Shown here: one piece after another, positions 34,256 to 46,937 of the stretch
Layout: each line of letters starts with the position of its first letter
Position numbering within the stretch: the stretch's first letter is position 1
Assembly: GCA_008711295.1 (NCBI GenBank)
Contig: VUYV01000068.1
Coordinates: 2,125,689 to 2,189,688, forward strand
Origin: Anarhynchus alexandrinus
Lineage: Eukaryota; Chordata; Aves; Charadriiformes; Charadriidae
DNA: 64,000 nucleotides
Reading direction: 5' to 3'
Notes under the pieces: generated by a model
The model's input: only the letters and a program-made list of their open reading frames with translations
What the model was told of the DNA's origin: nothing
Database searches by the model: none
Translations under genes and position numbers: made by a program

Positions 34256-37200
34256 GTCGTTGTACCTGTGGGTGAGAAGGGTGTGGAAAAGGGAAAGGAG
34301 AATAAATATTTATCCAGAATCAGATACAGATGAACCCATCTGTAGGATCGTCCCCTCCTCCAACAACGTCCCCTTCCTCGGGGAGAGGGAAACTCCAGCC
34401 TCTATTTGGTTAAATCATTGACGTAAGTTAACGAACAATTAGGGAGGGAAGAGGGGGGAATCAGCCCAGAAAGCTTTCCACAAAAGAGCTGCCCTCGGTT
34501 GGGCTTGTTTGATTTAGGATAGGAGGGGAGCAACCTGATGGTGACAGATGAGGACTCTGTCGCGACCCTGGGCGTCTATAAAATCAAGTCTGGGCGGGAG
34601 ATTTAAGACAAAGGGCCAGACACGGTGTTGATTTAAACTATTGTAGTTTCTCTGGAGTCACTGGAGCGACGAGAGTTGTATAGGGAAGGTCTGGTCCCAT
34701 GGGTGCTGAAAGAGAAGGGCAGGGTTGGAGCAGCCCTGCACTCTTGGCAGGGTTCTGGCTCTGTCAGAGGAGTTGTGGGTTTTGCTCTTGGTTATTTAAT
34801 TCACGCAGCTCAGCCTTGTGACGGTCCCTGGGGCCCGGCTGCTATTGAGAGCTTTCAGCTTTTCACCGGAGATCTATTGGATGTGACAAGGTACACATGG
34901 GTCATATGCTGCTCTCCAAGCAGGCTGCATTTAAGTGCAGTGTCGCAGTAAGAACAGTAAAACCCCAAACCCATCCTTTTCACCCAACACAAACCACCCC
35001 ACATCCCGGCTTTCTTTCTGGACTCTCTTCCGGCAGTGTTCGGCGCTGGGAGCTGTGCAAGAGGTCCCTCCGCTGATCCTCTGCCCATCCTGGGGGGTCC
35101 CCTCATGCAAGGAGAGTATTGAGAGCAGAGCAAGGAGCCGGTGAGGTGGCACATTCTCCTTGTACAGCATGGCCAGAAGAGGGTAAAGCCCAGAAGGCAT
35201 GTCCCTGTTCTACGATCGTTTGGGCTGAGTAAACAGATCTCTGAGTTGGAGATTTGGTTGCTAATTCTGACTGAAGTTCATCAAAGCTAGAGAGACCAGG
35301 GGTGCAGAGTGTGTGATAAACTACATTGGCTTTGTGCTGAAGCAGAGAAATATAGATCAAACAGATGCAAATTCAAGGAGAAACCTTGTACCTTAGAAAT
35401 CTTTGTTTAAAACCATCTTTTTTTCCTCAAAAACCAAAGCATGAGGAAAGCAAATATAATACTGCCATCCCCAAGTCCTTTCTGCTCTGAGCAACAGTGT
35501 CTAGCACTTTGCAGACTTCCCTATGCAGCTCTGCTAATTCCTACCTTGGGGGATGCATCTGAACGGTTATTTCAAACCACGTCATCCGACCAGAGAAAAC
35601 CAACAGTTTAGAAACAGGCATTGAAACAGGACCTCCAGGACCCCCCAGCTCACTCCCAGCATTGCTGGATCTGCCCCTTTTCCACATATTGGAGTCAATT
35701 CACTTGTACTTTCTCTGTCACAGCAGCCCTGGGACAATCTGCTGCTTTTTGGGACAGGGCTGTGAGGTCACCGGGGACACGGTGCCCTCTACAAGCCAGG
35801 TGGAGATCCTAGTGAGACTGCCAGTCTGATTGAAGTCTCTTCTGTTCTGTAGAAGTCCTTTGACGTGGCAAGTGGCCATAACAGATCAGAGCTGACTCAA
35901 ATCCCGGCGGGTGTTTGAAGTTAAATCTCCAGAGGTTCAAATATTAGCCTACTCCATCACCTGCCCATCAAACATTAACTCACTCCACCAAGAGCACACT
36001 TACCCAGTCCCTCGGCTCACTGCTTCCCATACTGGTAATTTTTCTTGAGATAAATGCAAACCACTGCACCCTGGATGCTGCTGCTTTTGCAGAAGGAGAT
36101 AAGCTCCAGCCCAATTACAGGAGAACATTAAGTACCATTGATTCACAGCTGGGGATTTATATCTGGCTGGGGACTGAGGGTCAGGGTAAAGAAAAATAGT
36201 TTCATTGCATCTGTGAGTTAATTTGTCCATTAAATCTGCCTTCATCTTGGTAGTGAAAGCTGGACTGCCAATGCCATGTATTTAAAAAACCGTAAGTCGT
36301 GCTCCTAAACAATTACAAGACTAGCTTGAAAATCATGTGGCGAGGTGTCCTTTTAATTGGCTTTCTGGTCCTGTAGGTACTAGGAGTTTGTGATTTCCAT
36401 GCTTCTTATTTTGCAGGGTGAGTCAGATCTGTGCTGCTGTTCTTAGGAGCGGGGAGAGTCTGAGTTTATGGTCAGTGAAATTCTGGGATGAATAATACTG
36501 CCAAAAGTATGTATTATAATTATTACATATTTAGGAGACAGGTGATGACCATACGGTAATCTGATGAATGAATGGGTATTTCACTTGCTATTCCCTCAAC
36601 CATAAACATTCTCAATGAACAGAGATTGCGGTGTGAGAACCCGGTTAAGACCATAAACTTCAACATAACAGTGTAAAGCTGAGGGGCTGGCGGTCACGCT
36701 TTCATCGTGTCGCAGAAGGAATGCACTTTGGACTCGTTTTCCCGTGCCAGGATTTAGCACCCACAGTTTCCATTCTCCGGGAGATTAAACTCTGCCACCA
36801 ACGTTATCACGCTATAATATTTGAAATGGTTCTACACACGGACTGCACAAGGCAGCTCTGGCTGGGGCGATCGAGGCGAAGTCGCCTGGCTGCCAACCAA
36901 GGCGGGGACAGGCTCCTTTCTCAGGCAAATTGCTCAGCGATATTTTTAGCTGCAAATGCACTGCCTGATGCATTTAGTATTCGGCTCACAGGGCTGCAGG
37001 ACACATCACCGCAGCTCCTGCTAGGAAAAGCGACAGACATGTGTAAGGTGCTTGCCAAGTGTGAGCTCCCCGCTTGGGTGGCTGGCCGGCAGCCGACGAG
37101 GAGCCCGGCATCGCCGGGAACGCTGCTCTCGGCTCCGGGAGCAGAGAGCCGTGCCAGGCAGGCTGGCAGCTCTAGTCCTCATGTAGGAACTGGTTATGTG

Positions 37201-40200
37201 TGTGTTACAGGACAAATCGTTAGTTCCTTTGCTGATAGTAAGATAATCATGAAAATGACATAAGCTGCTGTTAATTACAGAATGAAACTTTCCAACCCCA
37301 AACCGAATGCAGGAGTGGGTCGGGCTCCTCACGGAGCTGGGCTGCCCCAGCCTTTCTATGCAGGCACAGGTGACCATGATGGGGTAAAGTCCATCTCCCT
37401 CCCACAGGGTGTCCAGGCTAACACCACAACCTCAGGTACAGTGAGAGGAGCACGGACTATTCACCCAGCGACGTGGTGACCAGGGGAGCGGGAAGGTGGT
37501 CACTGGCCTTGGGAGGTACCAGGTTATCTGCAGCTCACATCAGGGAAAGATGCAAAACCACTTGCTCCGGCCCCCTCGCTCCACGCAGAACCGAAATCTG
37601 CACTTCTGCAGGGGCATGCTCTGGTCTCAGAGCATGAGGATTTTTTTCAGAGTGAATGACAGTGAGTTTCCCTGAACCTGTTTTTCTGGAGGAGCATCTC
37701 CAAATGGATAATCGCCCTGCATGTGGTAGTGGCTGGAGCTGTAGTCAGATGGGAGCTTACAGGATCTCAGGCCCTCCTCCTGTGGGACTGTGGTGAGAAG
37801 GGGACACCTTTTCTAAGGGGGCATTTATGGGTAGCAGTTATCTCTTGCACTCAGCCTTTGGGGCAGGTTGCAGTTTCCCTCCCAGCAGGAACGAACTCAT
37901 TGGAGGAGGTGACAGAGCACATGAACAAGATTTTAAATATATTTCAAGTACATTGTGGTATTTCTTGCACCTTTAACACAGCAGGCAACCGGAAAGGAGG
38001 TGCTGATAGACCGGGTGATAAGATGCCAACACCTGAATTACTCCTCATGGTGTTTCTTGTACATTACAGCAATAGACTCAAGATCTTAAAGCCCAGGAGA
38101 GACTATCATGATGACCTAGTCAGTCCATCTGTGTAACACAGCCCAGGAATTTCACCTCAGTTTTTATTCCACCAGCTTGAGTAATGTGTGGCTGAATTGT
38201 AGTGGTGATTTAGAAGATCTGCTCTTGAATTATACAGGCTTCGGGCAGTGGCAACTTCACGCCATCCTTCAGTGAATGCTTTCAGCAGTCACTTACCCCG
38301 GCTGTTAAAAACTCGCACCTCGCTCTTTGCTCATACTTTGCAATTTCAGCTTACAACTGCGGGCTGGCCGAGTGCTCTGTAACCTGCTGGGGAACTAAAA
38401 GTGGCGGGGAAGACCCAAACGCCCACCTCCGACCACTCCAGCAGCCATCAGGAGCCACAGCAGTGGCCGCTGCCCCCGGGGAGCGAGGTGGGGGTCAGCC
38501 CGGCATAGACCCACCACTCAGGCTGCGGTGGGCTCTGCGGGGCTGGCCGGGCTGGGGGAAGCTTCCCACTCCCTCCCAGGGCTCCGTTTGGTGTGGGTCA
38601 GTACGGCTTAGTTCTCCTGCGGGAAAACAAAGCTGTTTTAGTAACCTGACCGACCCGATAAGGATTTCCACAATCCTCAGCAAATATTTTAGAGGTGAGG
38701 TGGCAGGTTGCTTCTTAGTGCGCAGATTGCCTCTTAGTGCTATACACATACCTACATATATAAATATATATATATAAATGAGACGTAGTCTTTCTGCCAC
38801 TCCTTTAAAAGATTTAAAAGTCCTTTCCCCAGGGTGTGTGTGGAAGCTGTCATATTTCTAACGTGTTGCAAATCTGCATTTCCTATTGATCTTATCTACT
38901 CTGCGTGCGCTGCAGCAGTCTCTGTTTCACATCGTAGCCCCGGGGCCTCCATCCTCATTAGAAATCCTTTCCCGGGAGACTGGAGATGCACCAGCTGATC
39001 ATAGATCCAGCAGTAGTAACAGCCGGCGACCAAACTCTCTGAGCCCCTGAAATAAAAGCAAGAAATGGTATGTGAAACACAAGGTACCTTACAAGCAGGT
39101 TTCTTAGACCCCTGGTCTTGTTTGGCAGCCACGACAGTCACCAGCCCTCCCCAGCACCTTGCAGGCATTAACTGCTGAAGAAAACAGCGTGCACTCATCA
39201 CTGAAAAAAGCAGGCTTTGGGGATTCCTTGGTCAGGGCTTTCCTCCTTGAGGAGCTATATTGGTCCCAGGAGCTGCTAAAGCAGCAATTTCAAAACAGGT
39301 GAACGCAGCCTGTCCTCACAGCACAGTGTCTGCCTGGCCTGGGTCATGCCCGAGGACAGGTGACAGCCACCAGCAGGTTGGGACATGGCAGGCTCTGCCA
39401 CAGTCCGGGCTCCATCCCCCGCTTTCTGGCAGAGCGTGCCGAACGCCGGGGACTCAAGTGAGGGAAGGGTGTAGGGACTGTGTGTGTGGTGATGTAGAAG
39501 GGTCCCCTAACTTGAGGAAGGGGGTCAATCAATTCCCTCATGCACATAATTTGCTTGCCAGAGCATGGCCAACTTGCCTGTGGCTCGCTGGGGTTTGCAG
39601 GAGGCAAATCTCCAGGCCTCCCCCTACCTGGCAGGCAGACTCACTTCCCTCTGGTGCTTCAAGCCAAAAAATGGAGCAAGAAGCTCAGGCCACGGACCAT
39701 GACGTCGGCAGCCCGGCCGTGGGTGCAGCTCTGGCTTAGGCTGCCCCCGGGACCGCAGGGCTGCCTGCGCCTGGGACACTGCCTGCCCCAAAAGTGGGGC
39801 CAATGTGCCCTCCATGACCAACCAGCTGCTTCCTGGCGCCGATGGCTGGGGCTGACACTCAAGATGCTAGTGATGCCCCGCGCGGGGACCCCAGCCCTGT
39901 CCCACCCTCACCCCACGCCTTGAGGTTTCCCACCTTCCCACGGCACCGCCAAAACCCCACCAGCCCATGCTGCTCCTCGCTGCCTCTGCGCCCCTTACAC
40001 CCAGGAGCACATGCAGCTGAAACTTTTTCTTTTTTGTTTTTTTTTTTTTTTTAAAATTGGGGCATTAGGGAGTGTGCCCACCTCTCACATAGCCCGAACA
40101 GCGGAGTTATCCCACTTCTTTATTTCCCAGGTGCCCGTGGGCAAACCCTGCTGTCCTGGCAGCACAGCCCTCACAGCCCCCGATACCCCGAAGCCCACGG

Positions 40201-41247
40201 GGCAGTGAGCATCCAAAGTTTGTGAGAGCAGGTGAACAGCCTCTGCAGCTACGGCAGCAAGAGCACAGTTTATGGGAGCTAAAAATGCCAGTGCCTCAAG
40301 AATTTAACAGAACTGACTGAGCTTTTTCAGCCTGTCTTTGCCCCAGAACTGCTTGCCAGGCACTGTCTGAAGTTGCTGCTCTTCTTTGGCATGCCACCTT
40401 CTGAAAACGTTGTGGAAAACAATTCCTGGACCGCATCAGAGTACCTCTCCTTTTTGTTGGGTTAAGCCTCACGTGTACGGTTTTCCCAGCTACAAATGTT
40501 AACTGTGCTCCTTAGCAGTGCATTAAAACCCGCGCTGAAATCAAAGTGGTATCCTTTATTCGTTCCTCTTATGGTCCCAATAAGCTCTTGAGCCCTGTGC
40601 TTGTACCGTGCCTAACGCAACAGGACCCTGGCTGAAAACCGGGGATCCACTGAGTCCAATAAAAATAATACATAAAAATTTCATTTTATATCAGGAACGA
40701 GAAAGCATCAAACTCATATCCTTTTTAATACACAACACATGTGAAAATCAGCTACAGGAGCAGAAAAAGCTTTCCTGAGCGGTGCTTTTCTAGGCAGAGT
40801 TGCTGCTTACCCCTCTTCTCACAGCAGGCAGAGGAACCTCAAAGAAGCAGGTGTTTTTCATGGACGAGACAAGTCCCTGATCAGTGCTTGTAGTCTGCTT
40901 GAAACACACCACTAATCTTCAGCGGGGTCTCGGCTCAGCTGTGCAAACATGCTTTCTTTTTGAGGATTAGGTCCAAATTCACATGAAGTTTTGTGGCTGT
41001 GTTTTTAAAAAGCAAGATGAATCCGAAAAAACAATAGCAGGGATTACTTCCCGTTTGGAGAAACAGATTGCGAGCTTTCCCGCAACCCAGGGATGGACCA
41101 GCCGCAAAATGATACATCCCCAGCAGCTTCCGTTTGCAGATTTCATGGCTCTTTATTAAAGGGAATGTGGTAAAATATTGCAGCTTCCATGGGCTAGAGA
41201 TGGGAGAAAGAGGTCTGGCTAGCTTAAAGGATGTCCTAAGGTCATGG
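34256..41247. other. Intergenic sequence, no gene recognised
   Basis: Unique-looking DNA. The longest frame, 36721-37263 (+, 180 codons), has no recognisable domain, and its AT-rich first half (36.74-37.04 kb) looks more like conserved non-coding DNA than an exon. Also present are a (TA)n tract near 38757-38777 and a 16-T run at 40037-40052. The 39.3-40.2 kb stretch is GC-rich with open frames on both strands. Confidence 0.6.
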
Positions 41248-41727
41248 AGAAAGTACAGGGAACTGCTGGAGAGAGTCCAGTGTAGGGCAACTAAGATGAT
41301 TGAGGGATTGGAGCATCTCCCTTATGAGGAGAGGCTGAGAGAGCTGGGACTCTCTAGCCTGGAGAAGAGAAGGCTGAGGGGAGACCTTATTATGGCGTAC
41401 AAGTATCTAAAGGGTGGGTTGAAGGAGGGTGGAGCCAGACTCTTTTCAGTGGTTCCCAATGACAGGACGAGGGGCAACGGGCACAAGTTGGGACATAGGA
41501 AGATCCATTCAAACACAAGAAAAAACTTCTTTACAGTTAGGGTGACTGGAACAGGCTGCCCAGGGAGGTTGTGGAGTCCCCTTCCCTGGAGATTTTCAAG
41601 ACCCGCCTGGATGCAGTCCTGAGTAATGTGCTCTAGGCAATCCTGCTTTGGCAGGGGAGTTGGACTAGATGATCTCTGGAGGTCCCTTCCAACTCTGAAA
41701 ATTCCGTGATTCCGTGATTCTGTGAAA
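41248..41727 (+). mobile_element. CR1 LINE 3' fragment, relatively young
   Basis: A 5'-truncated CR1 of about 480 bp. It includes the C-terminal end of the CR1 ORF2 protein; the frame from 41134 reads [20 protein letters not shown] and continues [20 protein letters not shown]. It then runs through 'ggaacaggctgcccagggag', 'gttggactagatgatctctg' and 'ggtcccttccaactctg'. It ends in three octamer-like tail units (attccgtg, attccgtg, attctgtg), the hallmark of CR1 3' termini. It is close to identical to the 60.9-kb copy, so both belong to one subfamily. It cannot move by itself, as the reverse transcriptase and endonuclease are missing. Confidence 0.95.
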
Positions 41728-43936
41728 GTACTGGGCACAGTCAGGGTTTGAACTGACTCTCAGCTTTAGCAGGTCTGCTTATGAGCAAAGCCATCCCTCT
41801 CCCAGTACTCGTGAAAACAGAGTGGGAAGAGTTGTCAAGAAGCTCATTTGAGAAGCTCTTTTATATGTCCTGGTGGCTGTCCATCTATTCAGCCCTACAA
41901 GAGAAGCAAGACAGGCAAAGTGCAGGCACACACTATATAAAAAGGAGAGATGGAATCAGAACTGATACCAGGGATGAGTTTTGAGCAAAAAAGTTCAAGG
42001 GTGGCTGTTGTTAACCCCCTTCCACTGCACCCTGGTTGCTCTGAACGATCAAATACCAGGGCTGTGACATTTTAAGCCAAAACCAGGTAGAATAAGCTGT
42101 TGTTTTGACCATGTTTTGCGGGTAGAGGAGCCTTGTAGCTCCTCAGTCCTTGGGACCACTAGGCAGGTTTGCCCCTTTTAGCAGCTTCTTGAAGGGGGAG
42201 AAATAGCAGCACAGTTTTTCGTGTTCGTCTCTGGCATTCAGTTCCAACTGGCAAAGAAGAGCTCGAATTAAGCCATTCTGGGGCTGTCTCCAGCATGAAA
42301 CCTTTTTACATTGGCATTTTCTCCTTGCAGGACAGCAAAGTCTGTGACTGGCACAGTGGCTGGAAGGCTAACAATGCGACCTGCTGATATCTGCATTTTT
42401 ACTACAACTAATTAAGCAATAAATGATTCTGGTGGAAGTGTGGAGGCACACAGATTATTATGCAAATCAGGCTGCTTTGCTACCAGTGGGCTCCTGCTTT
42501 GCCCCAAATAGCACCAGTAGGATATTAGTGCAAATGTCACCTTTCTCCTCTGTTAGTTATTGCCTCCCATCTCACCCATCGTGCAGCTTCCCGGAGGTCA
42601 GAGCTGTGATTTCTCACAGACTCAGGAGCGCAACTGGATTGTAAAGAGGACTTTTAACAAAGCTCCAGTTACCTTCCACAAACATGCTGACACATCCAGC
42701 GCTGGTGGCCAGGGAGCCTGGTGCACTGGCAAAGCCACCTAAAGAAGCCACCTGGACTTCTTCACCAAGAAATTTGCCTGGAGTCAAGCTGTGAACTGGT
42801 TCACGGACATGCTCCAGACTAGAAAAGACACCTACTTTTTGGGATGTAGTGGACAGAGATGCCTGGAAGCAAGGAGCTGAGGGCTGTGGTGGGGATCTGG
42901 GGCTTTACCGTCAGTTTACTTATACCATTAAAAAAGCAGAAGGAAGGAGCGACACTGAGAATTTTGAAGCACTTTATTTCCCAAGTTGTTTTATCCTGCT
43001 TGCTTTCCTCAAAAGCGTCTCTTTTGCTCCGTGTCCCTAAAATCAGAGAGCGAGACCAGGAGTGTGCGCTGCTTGCCCCCATCCCTGTCACTAACTGTTG
43101 CCAGCAGACAAAAGCTATTGTTTGCTGCCACTGGTTATTGTTCCAGCAGCAGCAGCCCCCAGCGCCAGCCCTCAGCTCTGGGCTCTTTTTGTACTCGGCA
43201 CTGCACAAACAATTGCACAGTCCCTTTCTGTAGAGGGCTGCAATTTAAAGAGAGAAATGCTTTTCTCTGTGTTTTCCCACAGGGACACAGAAATTCCCAG
43301 GCTGGCTGCAGCTGGGGACGTGGGGGGCAGAGAGGGAGCAGTCGTCACCCATTGCTATAGCACGTAGCCCGGACCAAGCACACCACCATCCCTCAGGTGA
43401 AAAAGGGTATCGTCCCATTGGCGGCACTGGGGTAGATCTGTCTCTCAATCTCCAGAGCAAAACCTCTGAGTTCACAACACATTTGAGTGGGGTTTACTCC
43501 AAAGTCCCCATCTCTGTCCCCAGTGCAAAACTAAACTGAACTGAACTCGTCCAGATTTTGCAAAATGAACATACCTGTCCATTGCCAGTGATGCCAAGAC
43601 CTGATCTCTGGGCACAAGAATGAGTGCAAACAAAGCCAGCCATATAAAATGTGCAAGGGACCCCGATAACAAGGCGACCCATGTCATCTGGTGATTTTGT
43701 TGAACATCCACAGCGCAACTCCAAGATACGTGATGAAACCTGGTCAAAACGTGCAGATTTGTTTGAATCTGTCTTGGAGTTTTGGGGCTTCATTCGAACA
43801 TGGGATTCAGGAGACAGTGAGGCATGTGGTCTGAAACAGAGCCAGGAGTGCCATGTGTCCCTGCAAACCAAAGGTCCCGCTCGTCAGTACCTCTGGGGAT
43901 AACTGATGTTCACAGCCATCAATAAATCTTCCGCTT

Positions 43937-44000
43937 TAGCCTCTGATCATACTTTGCTTTGCACCAGGGTAAATCCAAAACTGTCTAAACTACTTCAGAA
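43937..44000. repeat. Partial copy of the inverted-repeat family
   Basis: 'cctctgatcatactttgctt', 'gcaccagggtaaatccaaaa' and 'ctgtctaaactacttcagaa' follow the family layout (ctgatct.actt.ctttacaccagtgtaaatccagagtaactccactgaagtcaa) well. Confidence 0.5.
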
Positions 44001-44076
44001 TAAAATAAAGAAAGGGGGGGTGGGGGAGAAGGGAGAGAGAGAGAGGGAGGGGGCGGGGAGAGAGAGAGAAAGGGAC
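44001..44076. repeat. GA/G-rich low-complexity tract with G-quadruplex potential
   Basis: About 75 bp of nearly pure purine, with G7, G5, G3, G3, G5 and G4 runs separated by short GA loops, and an (AG)n core. It satisfies the usual four-G-run rule on the plus strand. Confidence 0.85.
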
Positions 44077-46070
44077 AAATCCTTGTTATCCTTCTGCCTT
44101 CAACAAGGCAGAATTCAATATTTTCTTCCTATGCCTAGATTGGAGAGAGAGGGATATTTGTCTTTTCAGGTTGAAAATTTAATTGATTCTTGCTTGTCCC
44201 TTTGGGAGAAAAGGAGTGCAGTGACTTTTTAAAATGTCAGGAGACTGGTACAGATGGGCAGAGCTGACGAGTGGCCATCACCTCTGAAATCTCTGGCTTC
44301 CAGACTGCTCCAGAATTTTGAGGTGGGAGAAAAAATCAAGAGGGAAATACGCAGGGTTTAGAGGTTCCTCACCGCTCTGACAAGTTGTTCATCAAACAGC
44401 AGGAGAGCAGTTTCAGGGTTTCCTTTGTCTTCTCCTATCAATTGGCTTCATCCCCAGCAAGCAGGAGTACAATCCTCAGGCTCTGTGCACTCTGTGACGT
44501 GAAACCACAATGGCTTTATTTTGAGGGCTGTGCTTAAGCATAATTCACCCTGAGAAAGTGCTGTGAAGGAGCCTCATTTCTGGGTCCCACCACACCTTCT
44601 GGTTCCAGGTACCCATGGTGGGCATGTAACAGGCACAGCTTGGCTGCACAACGCTCTGGGGGGCCATGTCCCCCTGGTGGCTGGGGGCTAAGGCACCGGC
44701 ATTGCCTCCTCCCACGTGTGCTGGTAGCTGCCTTCCCACTCCGCTCTACACCATCCTGGGCCCCGGCTAATCACTGCCAATTTATTACCAAAGGCTGGGG
44801 CTTTGCTGAGCCGGGAGGCGTGAGATACACGGCCTTTGGAGGCTGAGAGCTTCGTGCCTCCAAGTACCTCTTGTCTCTTGCCACCCACAGTAGAACAGGG
44901 AGCTGGAAGTTGCTCCACGGCTTGAATTTCCACCGCGGCAGTCTGTGGTGCCAGGAGCCATTCACTGAAACGTTAGGAGCTGACTGGGGATGCTGCGCTG
45001 CTTTCCAGCGAGAGCTTCCCTGCGGCCCCAGTCGCGCAGCCGAGATGGGAATTCCTCAAGATCCAGCTTAGAATGGGGCACGTGTCAATGGCTGAATGGC
45101 TGTTGCTATTTCTGCACAGGCAGAAAATCAGACTTATTTCAAGGCACCTCAAGTTGGCCACACGGCGAAGGCTTTCCCATTCCACAGGGACTGACAAAAA
45201 TCCCCACCGAGCTGATAGCCTAGAAGGCTCTCGACCAAGGAGGAGCAGAACAAATAATGTAGTGTGAAGCTAGCTTCTGTCTTGATTATTACAGGTTTAT
45301 TCGTTCAATTTCCCAAGTTACACTGATCATCTCATCGTTTTGCAGCCCTTTTGCTCTTCCTCTGCGCTGACTCCTAGGTTTCGCCAAACAGTCCCAACAG
45401 CAATGCCCTGATCACACTTTGTTTTTTGAAGCAACACTATAAAGAGCAAGCATTAAATGAAACAGAGGAACCTCTTGATGGTGTTTCTAGTAATAATTTT
45501 ACATCACCAATAGTGAAATACCTTAAAACATCTCAAATGCTTTGCACAGTTGTTGAGTTTTCTTAATCCTCTCTTGCTTTTCCCACTTCTCAGTCTTGCC
45601 AGTGTCACTGCCAAGCAGTTTCACATTTGCTTGTGGTTCCACCATTTGCTTGTGGAGGTGACCATGTCCCCACTGGTATTACACCCCTGGTATTACACCC
45701 ACACCGGATGTGGCCACCAACCCTGAGGTCCTAGCTACACCTCTGGCACGGCAGAAGTAACTCCCTGTTTTCCCTAAAGCTGCTGCTGGGCATGGTGGAG
45801 CTGGCAAGGCCATGGCACCAAGACCCTACACTGCCTGTCACCATCTTTTCCACCATCCCTGGGTGCCATCCTGCTGGCTGGCTAAGCAGGGTGGAGACGC
45901 TCGGTCTTCCAGCAGCAGACCCCACTGCATGTCACTATGCCCCTCATCACCATTCAGGTGCCTCAAAAATTTATTTCCTGTTTGGATTTCAACCAGCTTA
46001 GCAGGTCTGAGGTAGACCTCCCTGGCCTGGACCTTCCCCTGTTGCAGATCGGGGCTGGTTTGAAGACACT

Positions 46071-46139
46071 GCTTGCTAGTGTCTTCACTTCTAGTGTCTT
46101 CACTAGACACTTCTAGTGTCTAGACCGCGGCTTGCTAGT
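46071..46139. repeat. Nested direct and inverted short repeats
   Basis: CTAGTGTCT occurs three times (46076, 46091, 46113). CTAGACAC (46103-46110) and GTGTCTAG (46116-46123) form an 8-bp hairpin with a 5-base loop. GCTTGCTAGT occurs at both edges (46071 and 46130), framing the block. Confidence 0.7.
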
Positions 46140-46900
46140 CCTCTGAGAAACAGACCAGTTTTAGTGAGAGAGAGCATATTTTTGTTAGTTCAGTCACTGA
46201 GGTCTCCAATACTTCATTTAGGTCTCATTAGTATTTACCATCTGGGTCCAGTGACTCAAGGTACTTAATTTATTAATTTGTTTCAGCACCTCCTCTTTCA
46301 ACGCCTCAGGTTCTTGTGGTGCCTTATTTTTATTACCTGAGTATAGTAGGCCTCTCCAGCACCCTCTGCGGAAAAGACTTGCATTTAAAGGGATCAAATA
46401 CCTATTCTGGCATAAGATTACTGCTTTGTTTAATTGCTCTGCTTCCTTGTGACCCAGTGGAAAAATTTATTTTCCCATGTATTTCAAGGAATAGGTACTT
46501 TGTATTTTATGATGTAGTATTTGCTCTTCCAATTACCCTTCCTAATTTACTTCTTATATTTTAATGCCACAAGAATTTTTTTTACAGAATTAAGAAAAGA
46601 TAAATGCTTCTCTAAAAATTCTGATTTTTTTTTTTTTTAATCTAAAAATTCAGAATTCTTTCTACGCTGTGGGAGCCTGATGCTAAAATCAAAGCTGCCC
46701 TAACCACCGTACCCCTTGTACCTCCCCAGGCAACAAATCCTCCTTACCTAGCAGCTCTTCAGGCAATCCATCCAGCCCCTGCCGCCCTCCCAGAGCTCCC
46801 GAAACTACCTGTGACCCCCCCGCTCCCGGCTGCCCAGGGGCACGGTGCACCCTGCGCTATCCGGGTCCTGAGTCTAACGGTCATTTCTAGTCAACTGCTG

Positions 46901-46937
46901 CATACATACGTGTGTGTATGTATATGTATGTATGTAA
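46901..46937. repeat. (TATG/CATA)n microsatellite
   Basis: Short imperfect tetranucleotide tract with CATA, TGTG and TATG units. Confidence 0.85.

Noticed and set aside
41134..41622. 162-codon frame with [17 protein letters not shown]
   Set aside because: This is the C-terminal end of CR1 ORF2 inside a truncated LINE, not a host gene.
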